DNA from: Lachnospiraceae bacterium
Lineage (GTDB): Bacteria; Bacillota; Clostridia; Lachnospirales; Lachnospiraceae
Direction of reading: 5' to 3'
NCBI GenBank assembly: GCA_016293925.1
Contig: JAEDCX010000017.1
Location: 1-34,531 of the forward strand
DNA: 34,531 nt
The notes beneath the pieces were generated by a model. The model saw only the letters and a program-made list of their open reading frames with translations. It searched no databases and was not told the DNA's origin. Positions 14,540 through 22,897 of this stretch are shown piece by piece. The position numbers were made by a program, and so were the translations under genes. Each line of letters starts with the position of its first letter. Positions within the stretch are counted from its first letter, which is position 1.

Positions 14540-16084
14540 TTATTTCCGGATCAGAAGAGACTCTCCCGTCATCTCGGCAGGTTTCTCCATGCCCATTGTC
14601 TCAATCAGCGTAGGAATAATATCTGCCAGACATCCGCCCTCCCGCAATGTATAAGCAGGATCATAGTTCACCAGAATAAAGGGAACCGGATTGGTAGTAT
14701 GGGCGGTAAACGGAGCCTTCGTCTCGTAATCGATCATCATCTCCGCATTTCCGTGATCCGCACAGATGAACAGTGTGGATCCGGTTTTCATCACGGCATC
14801 ATATGCCCTGCCGACGCACTCATCCACTGCCTCAATGGCCTTTACGGCTGCATCAATAACGCCCGTATGACCAACCATGTCGGGATTCGCAAAATTAATG
14901 ATAATCACATCATATTTGCCGGATTCAATGCTCTCCACCAGTCTGTCACATACTTCATATGCACTCATCTGCGGCTTGAGATCATAGGTTGCAACATCCT
15001 TGGGGGAATTCACAAGAATGCGATCCTCTCCCTCATTCGGAGCCTCTACACCACCGTTAAAGAAGAAGGTAACATGGGCATATTTCTCTGTCTCTGCAAT
15101 TCTTGCCTGCTTCATATGATTGGCAGCAAGCCACTCACCGAATGTATTGGTAACAGAAATCTTCTTGAATGCTACCAGTTTATTCGGAATGGTGGGATCA
15201 TACTCAGAGAAGCATACATAGGTCAGTGGAATCCTCTCCCCTCTGTCGAAGCCCTTGAAATCATCATCACAGAACGCTCTGGTAATCTCTCTTGCCCGGT
15301 CCGGTCTGAAGTTAAAGAACACAACGGAATCATTGGCCTGAATGGTTGCAACCGGTTTCCCGTTCTTCATCACAACGGTAGGTTTCACAAACTCATCCGT
15401 TTCCTCTCTGTCATAGGATGCCTGGATTCCGGCAGCTGCGCTCTCTGCAGTCAGTCCCTCACCCTTGGTCAGTGCAACGTATGCTTTCTGCACACGGTCA
15501 TAGTTATTATCACGATCCATCGCATAGTAACGTCCGGTAACGGTAGCCACTTCACCCACGCCCAGTTCTGCCATCTTCTGCTCTAACTGCAGAACAAAGT
15601 CCTTGCCGCTTGCGGGAGGGGTATCTCTACCATCCAGGAAGCAGTGAACATATACCTTCTCAAGACCTGACCGTTTGGCAAGCTCAAGAAGACCGTATAT
15701 GTGTGAGATATGGCTGTGTACACCGCCATCGGAAACCAGTCCATACATATGCAGTGCGGAATCATTCTTCCTGCAGTTCTCAACTGCAGCCAGCAGTGCC
15801 TCATTCTCAAAAAAGGTTCCGTCCTGAATCTCTTTGGTGATTCTCGTCAGTTCCTGATATACGATTCTGCCGGCACCCATATTCAGATGTCCTACCTCAG
15901 AATTCCCCATCTGTCCTTCCGGAAGGCCCACCGCCATACCGCTGGCATTGCCCTTCACGCAGGGATACTCTGCCATCAGTTTATCCATGACAGGTGTCTT
16001 CGCTTTTGCAATCGCATTTCCCTCTGCCTTGGAATTGATTCCGTATCCGTCGAGAATCATTAAGACTGTTGTCTTCTTACTCAT
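14540..16084 (-). CDS. gpmI: 2,3-bisphosphoglycerate-independent phosphoglycerate mutase
   Basis: The 514-residue Mn-dependent enzyme interconverts 3- and 2-phosphoglycerate. It belongs to the alkaline-phosphatase superfamily: the metal-binding D12 is in MILDGYG, the phosphorylated Ser is S62 in GQMGNSEVGHLNMGAG, and HCFLDGRDTPP, VGHTG and ADHGNAE carry further metal ligands. AAGGAG lies 8 nt before the ATG. It follows the U32-like gene by 51 nt with no terminator between, and a terminator follows it, so the two probably share a transcript. It supplies the glycolytic step between pgk and eno of the same region. Confidence 0.97.
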   Translation of the reverse strand: MSKKTTVLMILDGYGINSKAEGNAIAKAKTPVMDKLMAEYPCVKGNASGMAVGLPEGQMGNSEVGHLNMGAGRIVYQELTRITKEIQDGTFFENEALLAAVENCRKNDSALHMYGLVSDGGVHSHISHIYGLLELAKRSGLEKVYVHCFLDGRDTPPASGKDFVLQLEQKMAELGVGEVATVTGRYYAMDRDNNYDRVQKAYVALTKGEGLTAESAAAGIQASYDREETDEFVKPTVVMKNGKPVATIQANDSVVFFNFRPDRAREITRAFCDDDFKGFDRGERIPLTYVCFSEYDPTIPNKLVAFKKISVTNTFGEWLAANHMKQARIAETEKYAHVTFFFNGGVEAPNEGEDRILVNSPKDVATYDLKPQMSAYEVCDRLVESIESGKYDVIIINFANPDMVGHTGVIDAAVKAIEAVDECVGRAYDAVMKTGSTLFICADHGNAEMMIDYETKAPFTAHTTNPVPFILVNYDPAYTLREGGCLADIIPTLIETMGMEKPAEMTGESLLIRK

Positions 16085-16135
16085 TTTCTTTTCTCCTTTT
16101 CAACATATCGTAATATCATATCCATTTAGAAATGA

Positions 16136-17095
16136 TTATCTTGTAAACCGCCCCGGTCTCGGCTTGTTGATGCTGATGACCTTATGCTGCCAGAGCTGAC
16201 GTTCAAATTCAAGTCGTGCAAGCCCCTGATACTCCGGCTTTACGAGGTACAGGCTGTAGGTCTCAATCAGGTTAAACAGATTGGCCGTCCGCCCCTCCAG
16301 TTTGAAATTCGTATATCCCATCGGAACGTACTTCTCATAAATCGCCTCGGGTGAGATGAAGGTGGGATACTCCTGGATCGTGTAGATATTGTTCTGCTCA
16401 CCGTATTCGCAGTGCCACTCCGGTACAGGAATCTGGTGATTGGCAGGACAGGTTCTGTTTTTCAGTGCAATCGCCTGCTGTTTCCCGATCTCTCTGTAAT
16501 GGGCACCCCGCCTCGGACAGTTGGGAATACAGCACGCATTTACCAGAAGTTCTATCTTGTCCTTTTTTTCAATCTTCTCCAGAAGATCAAACTGATTATT
16601 CAGATTGTAATCCAGAACCACAAGTGCGTAATCCCGATTCAGTTCCTCATTCAATGCGTCCGGATCCCGGATCTCTTTGCAGGTGGAGCTGTTGATCTTG
16701 AAACTGGGATATTTCTCCCTGATATATGCCTCCAAAACCGGTGAGAACACCAGTACCTCGTTCATCCCGTTATCGGCCACCTGCATACAGAAATTACAGT
16801 AATCATCCTCCAGATCATACTCATTGATCAGCGGATTGGTGTAGGTATAGCGGATAGGAATCCCGGCAGCATTGACGGTGCTGACCACTCTGCGGACAAA
16901 TTCGGCATCACACTGATCCCCACCGGAGAACCGTCCGCCATTCCATCTTGAGGTCGGGAATTCACCGAAAAACGAACCGATCACCACATCCTGCCGAAAC
17001 CATTCCGGATGTTGCTTCATCATGCCCACAAGTGTCATGTTAAGCGGGAAATTGTATCGCAGTCCGGGAAGATGAAACTTAATCTTGTTACTCAT
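16136..17095 (-). CDS. U32-like (UbiV/peptidase U32-related) cysteine-rich protein of unknown function
   Basis: The 319-residue protein has no function I can name. It looks like a single-domain TIM barrel related to peptidase U32/UbiV proteins: KLEGRT near residue 265 matches the KxEGR signature of that family, and Cys are clustered (C100 and C103 in YCNFC, C188/C189 and C193 in ACCIPNCPRR, C216, C229). In UbiU/UbiV and related U32 proteins such Cys hold a [4Fe-4S] cluster used in oxygen-independent hydroxylation. A cluster here is an inference. The start was set by AAGGAG 9 nt before the ATG. A strong promoter lies upstream, and gpmI follows without a terminator, so the pair probably forms one operon. 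Confidence 0.7.
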   Translation of the reverse strand: MSNKIKFHLPGLRYNFPLNMTLVGMMKQHPEWFRQDVVIGSFFGEFPTSRWNGGRFSGGDQCDAEFVRRVVSTVNAAGIPIRYTYTNPLINEYDLEDDYCNFCMQVADNGMNEVLVFSPVLEAYIREKYPSFKINSSTCKEIRDPDALNEELNRDYALVVLDYNLNNQFDLLEKIEKKDKIELLVNACCIPNCPRRGAHYREIGKQQAIALKNRTCPANHQIPVPEWHCEYGEQNNIYTIQEYPTFISPEAIYEKYVPMGYTNFKLEGRTANLFNLIETYSLYLVKPEYQGLARLEFERQLWQHKVISINKPRPGRFTR

Positions 17096-17147
17096 ATGTA
17101 GTATCTCCTTTATCAACAAAAACAACTCTCTGCCATATACGCACAAT

Positions 17148-17176
17148 ATTATACAGAAATCTCGCACAGGTTTCAA
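17148..17176 (-). promoter_or_regulatory. sigma-A-type promoter for U32-like gene and gpmI
   Basis: On the minus strand -35 TTGAAA (17176-17171, 5 of 6) and a perfect -10 TATAAT (17153-17148) are 17 nt apart. The predicted start is near 17141, about 46 nt before the ATG. This places gpmI under a promoter different from that of gapA-pgk-tpiA. Confidence 0.75.
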
Positions 17177-17247
17177 CCGGCGAATGAGGAATTTTCCGAA
17201 TGATTTGATCAGAATTTAGCATTTTCTATCAACCTTATCCCAAATGA

Positions 17248-17452
17248 TTGACACGGCATCCCCGGTTCAGTACCCTGCTGATTGCAGTCACCCTTGACAT
17301 GATCTTTCCGCAGATCACGAGAAGAATTGTAGACAACGTCATTATCGGAGGGCAGCTCGGATTTCTATGACAGGAGCAATACCGGGGAACTCATGCAGAA
17401 AAAGGGTGCCTATTACGATCTGTATACGGCACAATTCAAAGACGTTATCTAA
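17248..17452 (+). pseudogene. remnant of an ABC exporter gene (permease-ATPase), most of the gene deleted
   Basis: Three short pieces of a typical fused ABC exporter can be read on the plus strand. One frame gives RFSTLLIAVTLDMIFPQITR followed by RIVDNVIIGGQL, as at the first transmembrane helix, ending in a stop at 17370. A +1 frame then gives FYDRSNTGELM (17362-17394), as in the loop between later helices. This continues as QKKGAYYDLYTAQFKDVI to TAA at 17450-17452, as at the extreme C-terminus after the ATPase domain. The whole ATPase domain and most of the permease, some 500 codons, are missing. GELM is common both to the loop and to the C-terminal tail of such proteins, so the second junction may be a deletion at short homology. 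No start or ribosome site is evident. Confidence 0.75.
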
Positions 17453-17482
17453 AAGCTACATTACAAGCTATCGTGGCAGAAA

Positions 17483-18121
17483 CTACCGTTCCAGGAAAAC
17501 GAGTGCACAGCCGTCCTGTACATCAATACGGCACGTTTCTTCCACGATATCATTGCTGACACCCAGGGGGAAACAGTTCTCCAGCACTCCCTTTGTTAAC
17601 GGATACCGGAACCCCTGCAGTGTCACATTGCCGATCCTGTCTCCAAAGGAAAACAATGACATCCCTTTCCGGTATTCTCCGTGAATCATCATGCTTTCAT
17701 TCTCCAGAACATAGATATCCCGGGTCAGATCCCGAAGCACGCCTCTGCCGCCCATTTTGCGGATAAAATACAGGCATTGATAATTGGCCATGGTATGATC
17801 CGAGCGGGTTCCGCCCGTACCGCCCAGGATATGAATCTCTGTCATACCACACTGAAGAGCAACCCGGATCGCCGCCAGACAATCCGTGTCATCCTTCTGC
17901 ACCGGCAGAATATGGCATCTGTCTTCCCCCAGTGTTGCGACATCGGAACGCAGGGAGGGATCCAGGGAATCCATATCTCCGATAAACAGATCCGGAATCC
18001 GATCTGCTTCCTTCAGATACCGGTATCCGCCGTCAGCAGCAATGTAAAAATCCTCCGGAGTATACTCCGCAAGAATCCCCGGAGCCAGATCTCCGGCACA
18101 TACAATCACACATCGTTTCAT
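17483..18121 (-). CDS. thiN: thiamine pyrophosphokinase
   Basis: The 212-residue protein transfers pyrophosphate from ATP to thiamine to make thiamine diphosphate. Signature motifs are AADGG (28-32), IGDMDS (47-52), KDDTD (76-80) and GGTGGTRSDH (100-109), with the C-terminal thiamine-binding half ending in SLFSFGD and GVSN. The ATG overlaps the stop of the upstream Hpt gene in ATGA, with AGGAG ahead of it, so the two are translationally coupled. No TPP riboswitch was recognised ahead of it. In many Firmicutes thiN follows rpe or rsgA; here it follows an Hpt protein after tpiA, which is less usual. Confidence 0.93.
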   Translation of the reverse strand: MKRCVIVCAGDLAPGILAEYTPEDFYIAADGGYRYLKEADRIPDLFIGDMDSLDPSLRSDVATLGEDRCHILPVQKDDTDCLAAIRVALQCGMTEIHILGGTGGTRSDHTMANYQCLYFIRKMGGRGVLRDLTRDIYVLENESMMIHGEYRKGMSLFSFGDRIGNVTLQGFRYPLTKGVLENCFPLGVSNDIVEETCRIDVQDGCALVFLER

Positions 18122-18630
18122 GAATTCTCTCCTATATAGCTCCGAATAACACCGAACAGCTCCGTCATTTTCTGATACAGAACCGGTGTATTGGTGTCCA
18201 GATATTCTGTATCCGCTTGGCGGGAAGCCTCTTCCAGCCGTTCCGACAGATCTGCAATATAGTCTGCCCCGATCGTACTGCTGGAACCGCGAAACGCATG
18301 AACAACGGTACAATACTCTGTTCCGGTACGATTCGTAATCTGCATCAGTCGTTCCAGTTTCTTACTGCACTCTGTTACATAGGTTTCCAGAATCATACAA
18401 TAAGTTTCCCGGCTGCCGCCCACAATCCGGATGCCCTGTTCCGTATCCAGTCGTTCCTCGTTGTGCTCCGGCGCATTTTTCATATCTTCCGATGCTACGC
18501 ACCGTTCTTCTTCCGGAATCCTCCCGTATGCTGTCGTTTCCTGTTTCTCCGCTTCTGCTATCGCTTTCCGCGCCTTTACGTCTATACTGTTTTCATCTCC
18601 GTGTCTCTTCCATCCAAACCGGTTTCCCAT
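18118..18630 (-). CDS. Hpt (histidine phosphotransfer) domain protein
   Basis: The 170-residue protein has a charged N-terminal region (1-65) and an Hpt four-helix domain (about 75-168). The phospho-accepting His is H111 in VVHAFRGSSSTIGA, matching the H-x-x-K/R-G-S-S signature with Arg for the usual Lys. Hpt proteins relay phosphate between response regulators in multistep phosphorelays. No histidine kinase or receiver gene is in the window, so the partner is unknown. AAGGTG lies 5 nt before the chosen ATG. The stop overlaps the thiN start. A terminator-like hairpin separates it from tpiA. Confidence 0.82.
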   Translation of the reverse strand: MGNRFGWKRHGDENSIDVKARKAIAEAEKQETTAYGRIPEEERCVASEDMKNAPEHNEERLDTEQGIRIVGGSRETYCMILETYVTECSKKLERLMQITNRTGTEYCTVVHAFRGSSSTIGADYIADLSERLEEASRQADTEYLDTNTPVLYQKMTELFGVIRSYIGENS

Positions 18631-18675
18631 TTTGTCACCTTTTTTGTACGTTTCTATCCTCTGATTCTTCTGAAT

Positions 18676-18712
18676 CAAATAACCCCGGTAGCAGGTTTCC
18701 CTGCCGCCGGGG
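18676..18712 (-). terminator. terminator-like hairpin after tpiA
   Basis: On the minus strand CCCCGG pairs with CCGGGG, continuing after a 2-by-2 internal loop with GCAGG/CCTGC around a 4-nt loop, followed by TTATTT. It lies 22 nt after the tpiA stop and probably ends most of the gapA-pgk-tpiA transcript. Confidence 0.65.
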
Positions 18713-18734
18713 CAAACATCCCATCAAATACGAC

Positions 18735-19484
18735 TTATTTGTAGTTGACGATCTTACCGAAGTCAGCCTTCAGAGAAGCACCGCCTACCAGTCCGCCGTC
18801 GATGTCGGGCTGAGCGAATAACTCAGGAGCGGTTGCTGCGTTCACAGATCCGCCGTACTGGATACGAACTGCATCAGCGGTTGCTGCATCATAGATCTCG
18901 GCGATGCACTCACGGATGCCCTTACATACCTCTTCTGCCTGCTCTGTGGTAGCAGTCTTGCCTGTACCGATTGCCCAGATAGGCTCGTAAGCAATTACCA
19001 TGGACTTCACCTGATCTGCAGTAATACCTGCAAGGTCAGATTTGATCTGTAAACGGATCCAATCCATGGTTACGCCCATCTCTCTCTGCTCCAATGTTTC
19101 TCCACAGCAGAGAATCGGTGTAAGACCTGCTTCAAAAGCCTTCTTCACTTTCTTGTTCAGAAGAGCGTCATCCTCTTTGAAATAATCACGTCTCTCGGAA
19201 TGTCCGATGATCACATACTTCACGCCAGCATCTACCAGCATCGCTGCGGAAATCTCGCCAGTGTAAGCACCCTTCTCCTCGAAATACATGTTCTCTGCAC
19301 CAACTGCAACGTTTGTACCTTTTACAGCCTCAACTACAGGAACGATATCGATTGCAGGTACACAGTAAACAACATCTACCTCATCGTTCTTTACAAGATC
19401 CTTCAATTCCGTACACAGTGCAACTGCCTGGCTGGGAGTCATATTCATCTTCCAGTTACCAGCAATAATTTTTCTTCTTGCCAT
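18735..19484 (-). CDS. tpiA: triosephosphate isomerase
   Basis: The 249-residue TIM-barrel enzyme interconverts dihydroxyacetone phosphate and glyceraldehyde 3-phosphate. The active-site residues are K12 in AGNWKMN, H95 in IIGHSERR and E167 in IAYEPIWAIGTG; the phosphate-binding YGGSVN and GGLVGGASL are in the last quarter. An ATG two codons upstream (19490) is only 3 nt from AGGAG, while the ATG at 19484 is 9 nt away, so the latter is preferred. It follows pgk by 22 nt, in one operon with gapA and pgk. Confidence 0.97.
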   Translation of the reverse strand: MARRKIIAGNWKMNMTPSQAVALCTELKDLVKNDEVDVVYCVPAIDIVPVVEAVKGTNVAVGAENMYFEEKGAYTGEISAAMLVDAGVKYVIIGHSERRDYFKEDDALLNKKVKKAFEAGLTPILCCGETLEQREMGVTMDWIRLQIKSDLAGITADQVKSMVIAYEPIWAIGTGKTATTEQAEEVCKGIRECIAEIYDAATADAVRIQYGGSVNAATAPELFAQPDIDGGLVGGASLKADFGKIVNYK

Positions 19485-19506
19485 TTCCATTATCTCCTAA
19501 ATATAC

Positions 19507-20739
19507 TTATTTGTCATCTGCAGCAACAACGCCGGGAAGTTCTTTTCCCTCTAAGAACTCAAGGGAAGCACCGCCACCTGTGGAGATGTGACTCATCTTG
19601 TCCGCAAATCCTAACTGGTTTACTGCCGCAGCGGAATCACCACCACCGATGATGGTTGTTGCATCTGTCTCAGCAAGTGCCTTTGCAACAGCGATGGTTC
19701 CTTTTGCAAGCGTAGGATTCTCGAACACACCCATGGGTCCGTTCCAAACAACCGTCTTAGCTGATTTCACAGCATCTGCGTAAAGCTCAGCTGTCTTGGT
19801 TCCGATATCAAGGCCTTCCATATCTGCAGGAATCTTGTCAGCGTCAACAACAGTAACATCAATCGGTCCGTCGATCGGATCCGGGAAACCTGCAGCGATT
19901 GTAGTATCGATAGGAAGCAGTAACTTCTTGCCCTTTGCTTCAGCCTTATCCATCATCTCTTTGCAGTAGTCAATCTTCTCATCATCTACAAGAGATTTAC
20001 CGATCTCATATCCTTTTGCTTTTAAGAAGGTAAATGCCATACCGCCACCGATGATCAAAGTATCGCATTTCTCCAGAAGGTTATTGATTACATTCAGTTT
20101 GTCAGCAACCTTTGCACCGCCCAGGATTGCTACGAAAGGTCTTACCGGATTCTCAACCGCATTTCCCAAGAAATCGATCTCTTTCTGCATTAAGTAGCCA
20201 ACTGCACAGTTGCCGCCCTTTGCACGAACATATTTGGTTACAACGGATACAGAAGCATGTGCTCTGTGAGAAGAACCGAATGCGTCGCATACATAGTCAT
20301 CACAGAGATCTGCCAATTCTTCTGCAAACTTCTCCCCTGCTTTCGCCGGCTTGGTTTCTTCTTCCATACGGAAACGGGTATTCTGCAGTAAAACAACATC
20401 TCCCTCTTTCATATCGGCAACCGCTTTGGTTGCTGCCTCGCCTGTGACAGAGTAATCAGAAACAAAAACAACTTCCTTGCCCAGTTTCTCGGACAGTCTC
20501 TTTGCAACCGGTGCAAGGGATTCCTTCTCGTTGGGTCCTTCCTTTACCTTACCAAGGTGGGAGCAGAGAATGACCTTACCACCGTCGTTTAATAACTTCT
20601 TAATTGTGGGAAGTGCAGCTACGATACGGGTCTCATCTGTAATCTCGCCATTCTTCAGCGGAACGTTGAAGTCGCATCTTACCAGTACACGTTTTCCTTT
20701 TGCGTTAAAATCATCAACTGTTTTCTTATTCAGTGCCAT
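19507..20739 (-). CDS. pgk: phosphoglycerate kinase
   Basis: The 410-residue enzyme transfers the acyl phosphate of 1,3-bisphosphoglycerate to ADP. The N-terminal substrate domain has RCDFNVPL (21-28) and CSHLGKVKEG. The C-terminal nucleotide domain has ILGGAKVADKL, WNGPMGVFE and GGGDSAAA (365-372), all standard. GGAGG lies 7 nt before the ATG. It lies between gapA and tpiA. A GC-rich hairpin stands between gapA and pgk, so its level may be lower than that of gapA. Confidence 0.97.
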   Translation of the reverse strand: MALNKKTVDDFNAKGKRVLVRCDFNVPLKNGEITDETRIVAALPTIKKLLNDGGKVILCSHLGKVKEGPNEKESLAPVAKRLSEKLGKEVVFVSDYSVTGEAATKAVADMKEGDVVLLQNTRFRMEEETKPAKAGEKFAEELADLCDDYVCDAFGSSHRAHASVSVVTKYVRAKGGNCAVGYLMQKEIDFLGNAVENPVRPFVAILGGAKVADKLNVINNLLEKCDTLIIGGGMAFTFLKAKGYEIGKSLVDDEKIDYCKEMMDKAEAKGKKLLLPIDTTIAAGFPDPIDGPIDVTVVDADKIPADMEGLDIGTKTAELYADAVKSAKTVVWNGPMGVFENPTLAKGTIAVAKALAETDATTIIGGGDSAAAVNQLGFADKMSHISTGGGASLEFLEGKELPGVVAADDK

Positions 20740-20764
20740 TTTGGAACCTCCGTTATTTTTTCAT

Positions 20765-20795
20765 GAAAACGGGTCCGGTCCAACAGACCGGACCC
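20765..20795 (-). promoter_or_regulatory. GC-rich hairpin between gapA and pgk (partial terminator or RNA stabiliser)
   Basis: On the minus strand GGGTCCGGTC pairs perfectly with GACCGGACCC over a 5-nt loop, followed by GTTTTC. The tail is short for a full terminator, and pgk and tpiA have no recognisable promoter of their own. It is likely to attenuate or to protect the gapA 3' end after processing. Confidence 0.65.
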
Positions 20796-20835
20796 ATCTA
20801 GGTCTAAATGAAATGATTCAGTTCTTACGACCGAA

Positions 20836-21837
20836 TTACTGTAACTCTGAGAAGTACTTAATGGTTCTTACCATCTGAGATGTGTAAGAGTTCTCATTGT
20901 CATACCAGGAAACAACCTGAACTAAGTTGTCAGCGCCAACCATTGTCTGTGTTGCATCGAAGATAGAACCGTATGTGCTTCCTACGATATCGGAAGAAAC
21001 GATCTCATCCTCATTGTAGCCGAAGGACTCTGTAGCTGCTGCTTTCATAGCTGCGTTGATCTCTTCTTTGGTTACAGACTTCTCTACAGTTGCAACTAAG
21101 ATTGTTGTAGAACCTGTAGGGGTAGGAACACGCTGAGCGGATCCGATCAGTTTGCCGTTCAACTCAGGAATAACAAGACCGATAGCCTTTGCAGCACCTG
21201 TGCTGTTCGGAACGATGTTTACTGCACCTGCACGGGATCTTCTGAGGTCACCCTTTCTCTGAGGACCGTCAAGGATCATCTGATCACCTGTGTAAGCATG
21301 GATAGTGCTCATGATACCGGACTTGATACCAGCCAGATCGTTCAGAGCCTTAGCCATAGGTGCTAAGCAGTTTGTTGTACAGGAAGCCGCAGAAATGATG
21401 GTATCTGAAGCCTTTAATGTCTTGTGGTTTACATTGTAAACGATGGTAGGAAGGTCATTGCCTGCAGGAGCGGAAATAACAACCTTACGAGCACCGGCAT
21501 TGATATGAGCCTGAGCCTTCTCTTTGCTTGTATAGAAACCGGAACACTCAAGAACAACGTCGATCTTCAACTCTCCCCAAGGACAGTTATTTGCATCCGG
21601 CTCTTTGTAAATCTTCAGAGTCTTGCCATCAACTGTGATAGAATCCTCACCAGCAGATACGGTATCTGCAAGAGCGTATTTACCCTGTGAAGAATCGTAC
21701 TTCAACAAGTGTGCTAACATCTTAGGACTTGTTAAGTCGTTGATTGCTACTACTTCGTACCCTTCTGCACCGAACATCTGTCTGAATGCAAGACGACCGA
21801 TACGGCCGAATCCGTTAATTGCTACTCTTACTGCCAT
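20836..21837 (-). CDS. gapA: glyceraldehyde-3-phosphate dehydrogenase, type I
   Basis: The 333-residue NAD-dependent enzyme oxidises glyceraldehyde 3-phosphate to 1,3-bisphosphoglycerate. NGFGRIGR (8-15) binds NAD; D34 in AINDLT suggests NAD rather than NADP. The catalytic pair is C153 in SAASCTTNCLAP and H180 in IMSTIHAYTGDQ. The C-terminal VSWYDNENSYTSQMV is typical. AGGAGG lies 7 nt before the ATG. It is the first gene of the gapA-pgk-tpiA unit, behind a TTGACA-type promoter. Confidence 0.97.
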   Translation of the reverse strand: MAVRVAINGFGRIGRLAFRQMFGAEGYEVVAINDLTSPKMLAHLLKYDSSQGKYALADTVSAGEDSITVDGKTLKIYKEPDANNCPWGELKIDVVLECSGFYTSKEKAQAHINAGARKVVISAPAGNDLPTIVYNVNHKTLKASDTIISAASCTTNCLAPMAKALNDLAGIKSGIMSTIHAYTGDQMILDGPQRKGDLRRSRAGAVNIVPNSTGAAKAIGLVIPELNGKLIGSAQRVPTPTGSTTILVATVEKSVTKEEINAAMKAAATESFGYNEDEIVSSDIVGSTYGSIFDATQTMVGADNLVQVVSWYDNENSYTSQMVRTIKYFSELQ

Positions 21838-21893
21838 TTTTAGTTCCTCCTAAAAAAATAATTACTTTGATATCAATCAATTCATGCTCTCAA

Positions 21894-21922
21894 ATCATCG
21901 GATGCATGTCCTTGATTGTCAA
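21894..21922 (-). promoter_or_regulatory. candidate promoter of the gapA-pgk-tpiA operon
   Basis: On the minus strand a perfect -35 TTGACA (21922-21917) is followed by 17 nt and GATGAT (21899-21894), a 4-of-6 -10. An A/T-rich tract lies upstream, as in strong promoters. The leader to gapA would be about 50 nt. The rest of the divergent gap (21838-22072) is A/T-rich, and no other signal was firmly identified for the plus-strand gene. Confidence 0.55.
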
Positions 21923-22072
21923 ATTTTTATCAGCACGATTATTTTAACTAATTCCTGCGTAAAATACAAGAGCAAAATAGAAAATATTGTGAATTTATGA
22001 TTTTTTTACAGTTTTATGATATGATAGCTACAGAAACTTGGCAAAATGATATTCAGAAAGGAGCCAGACACC

Positions 22073-22891
22073 ATGGCAATTATTGCAGACCAGCATTTAC
22101 ACTCTTCTTTTTCGGGGGATTCCGACTGCCCCATGGAGAAAATGGTACAGGCCGCCATTGCGAAAGGACTGAAATATATCACCTTTACGGAACATATGGA
22201 TTACGATTTCCCGGTGACTCCGGACACACCTGCAGGGTATTTTGAGGTCAACACCGATTCCTACCTGTACGAGTTGCTGTCCCTGCGTGCCCGGTACGAG
22301 AACGACATCCATATTCTCTTCGGGATCGAACTGGGACTGATGCCCTCCGTAGTCTGCAAAAACATTATGTTAACCAAGGCCCATGAGTTCGATTTCATCA
22401 TCGGCTCTTCCCATCTGTGCAACGGCAGGGATCCTTACGATCCGGCTTTCTTTGCAGGCCGCAGCGAACGGGAAGCGTTGGAGGAATATTTCCGTTCTGA
22501 GCTGGAAAATATCCGGTGCTACAGCTACTATGACGTATACGGTCATCTGGATTATGCGGTGCGCTACTGCCCGTCCAAAGGTGCCAACTATTCCTACGCG
22601 GACTATACGGACCTCATCGACGAGATCCTCTCCGGTCTGATCGAACAGGAAAAGGGCATTGAGGTCAACACCGGTTCCCTGGCAAACGGCATGTCCCAGC
22701 CCAATCCCTGCGAGGACATTATCCGCCGCTATCGCGAGCTGGGAGGCGAGATCATTACCATCGGTTCCGATTCCCATGACGATCGCACCATCGCCTTTGG
22801 ATTCGACCGAGTGACAGAGATGCTGAAACAAAACGGATACAAATATTACTCTCTCTTCGAGGGTCGGATTGCAGAATACAAATTGCTGTAA
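22073..22891 (+). CDS. PHP-domain histidinol-phosphatase (HisJ/HisK family)
   Basis: The 272-residue protein has a PHP metal-dependent phosphatase domain. Metal ligands are visible: H8 and H10 in DQHLHSSFS, E40-H41 in FTEHMDY, a Glu in FGIELGL, the His in IIGSSHL, GHLDYAVRY and the final GSDSHDD. This pattern is that of histidinol-phosphate phosphatase HisJ, which acts in histidine biosynthesis; related PHP phosphoesterases cannot be excluded. An earlier in-frame ATG (22046) has no good site, while AGGAG lies 9 nt before the chosen ATG. It is divergent from gapA, and its stop is only 6 nt from that of the convergent SGNH gene. Confidence 0.82.
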   Translation: MAIIADQHLHSSFSGDSDCPMEKMVQAAIAKGLKYITFTEHMDYDFPVTPDTPAGYFEVNTDSYLYELLSLRARYENDIHILFGIELGLMPSVVCKNIMLTKAHEFDFIIGSSHLCNGRDPYDPAFFAGRSEREALEEYFRSELENIRCYSYYDVYGHLDYAVRYCPSKGANYSYADYTDLIDEILSGLIEQEKGIEVNTGSLANGMSQPNPCEDIIRRYRELGGEIITIGSDSHDDRTIAFGFDRVTEMLKQNGYKYYSLFEGRIAEYKLL

Positions 22892-22897
22892 CGCTTC

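Noticed and set aside
14333..15586. Plus-strand open frame of 417 codons over gpmI
   Set aside because: It is the antisense shadow of a full-length gpmI; its composition is His/Ile/Cys-rich, as is usual for shadow frames.
18122..18700. TPP riboswitch ahead of thiN
   Set aside because: thiN starts inside the stop of the Hpt gene; there is no leader, and no thi-box-like pattern was recognised before the Hpt gene.
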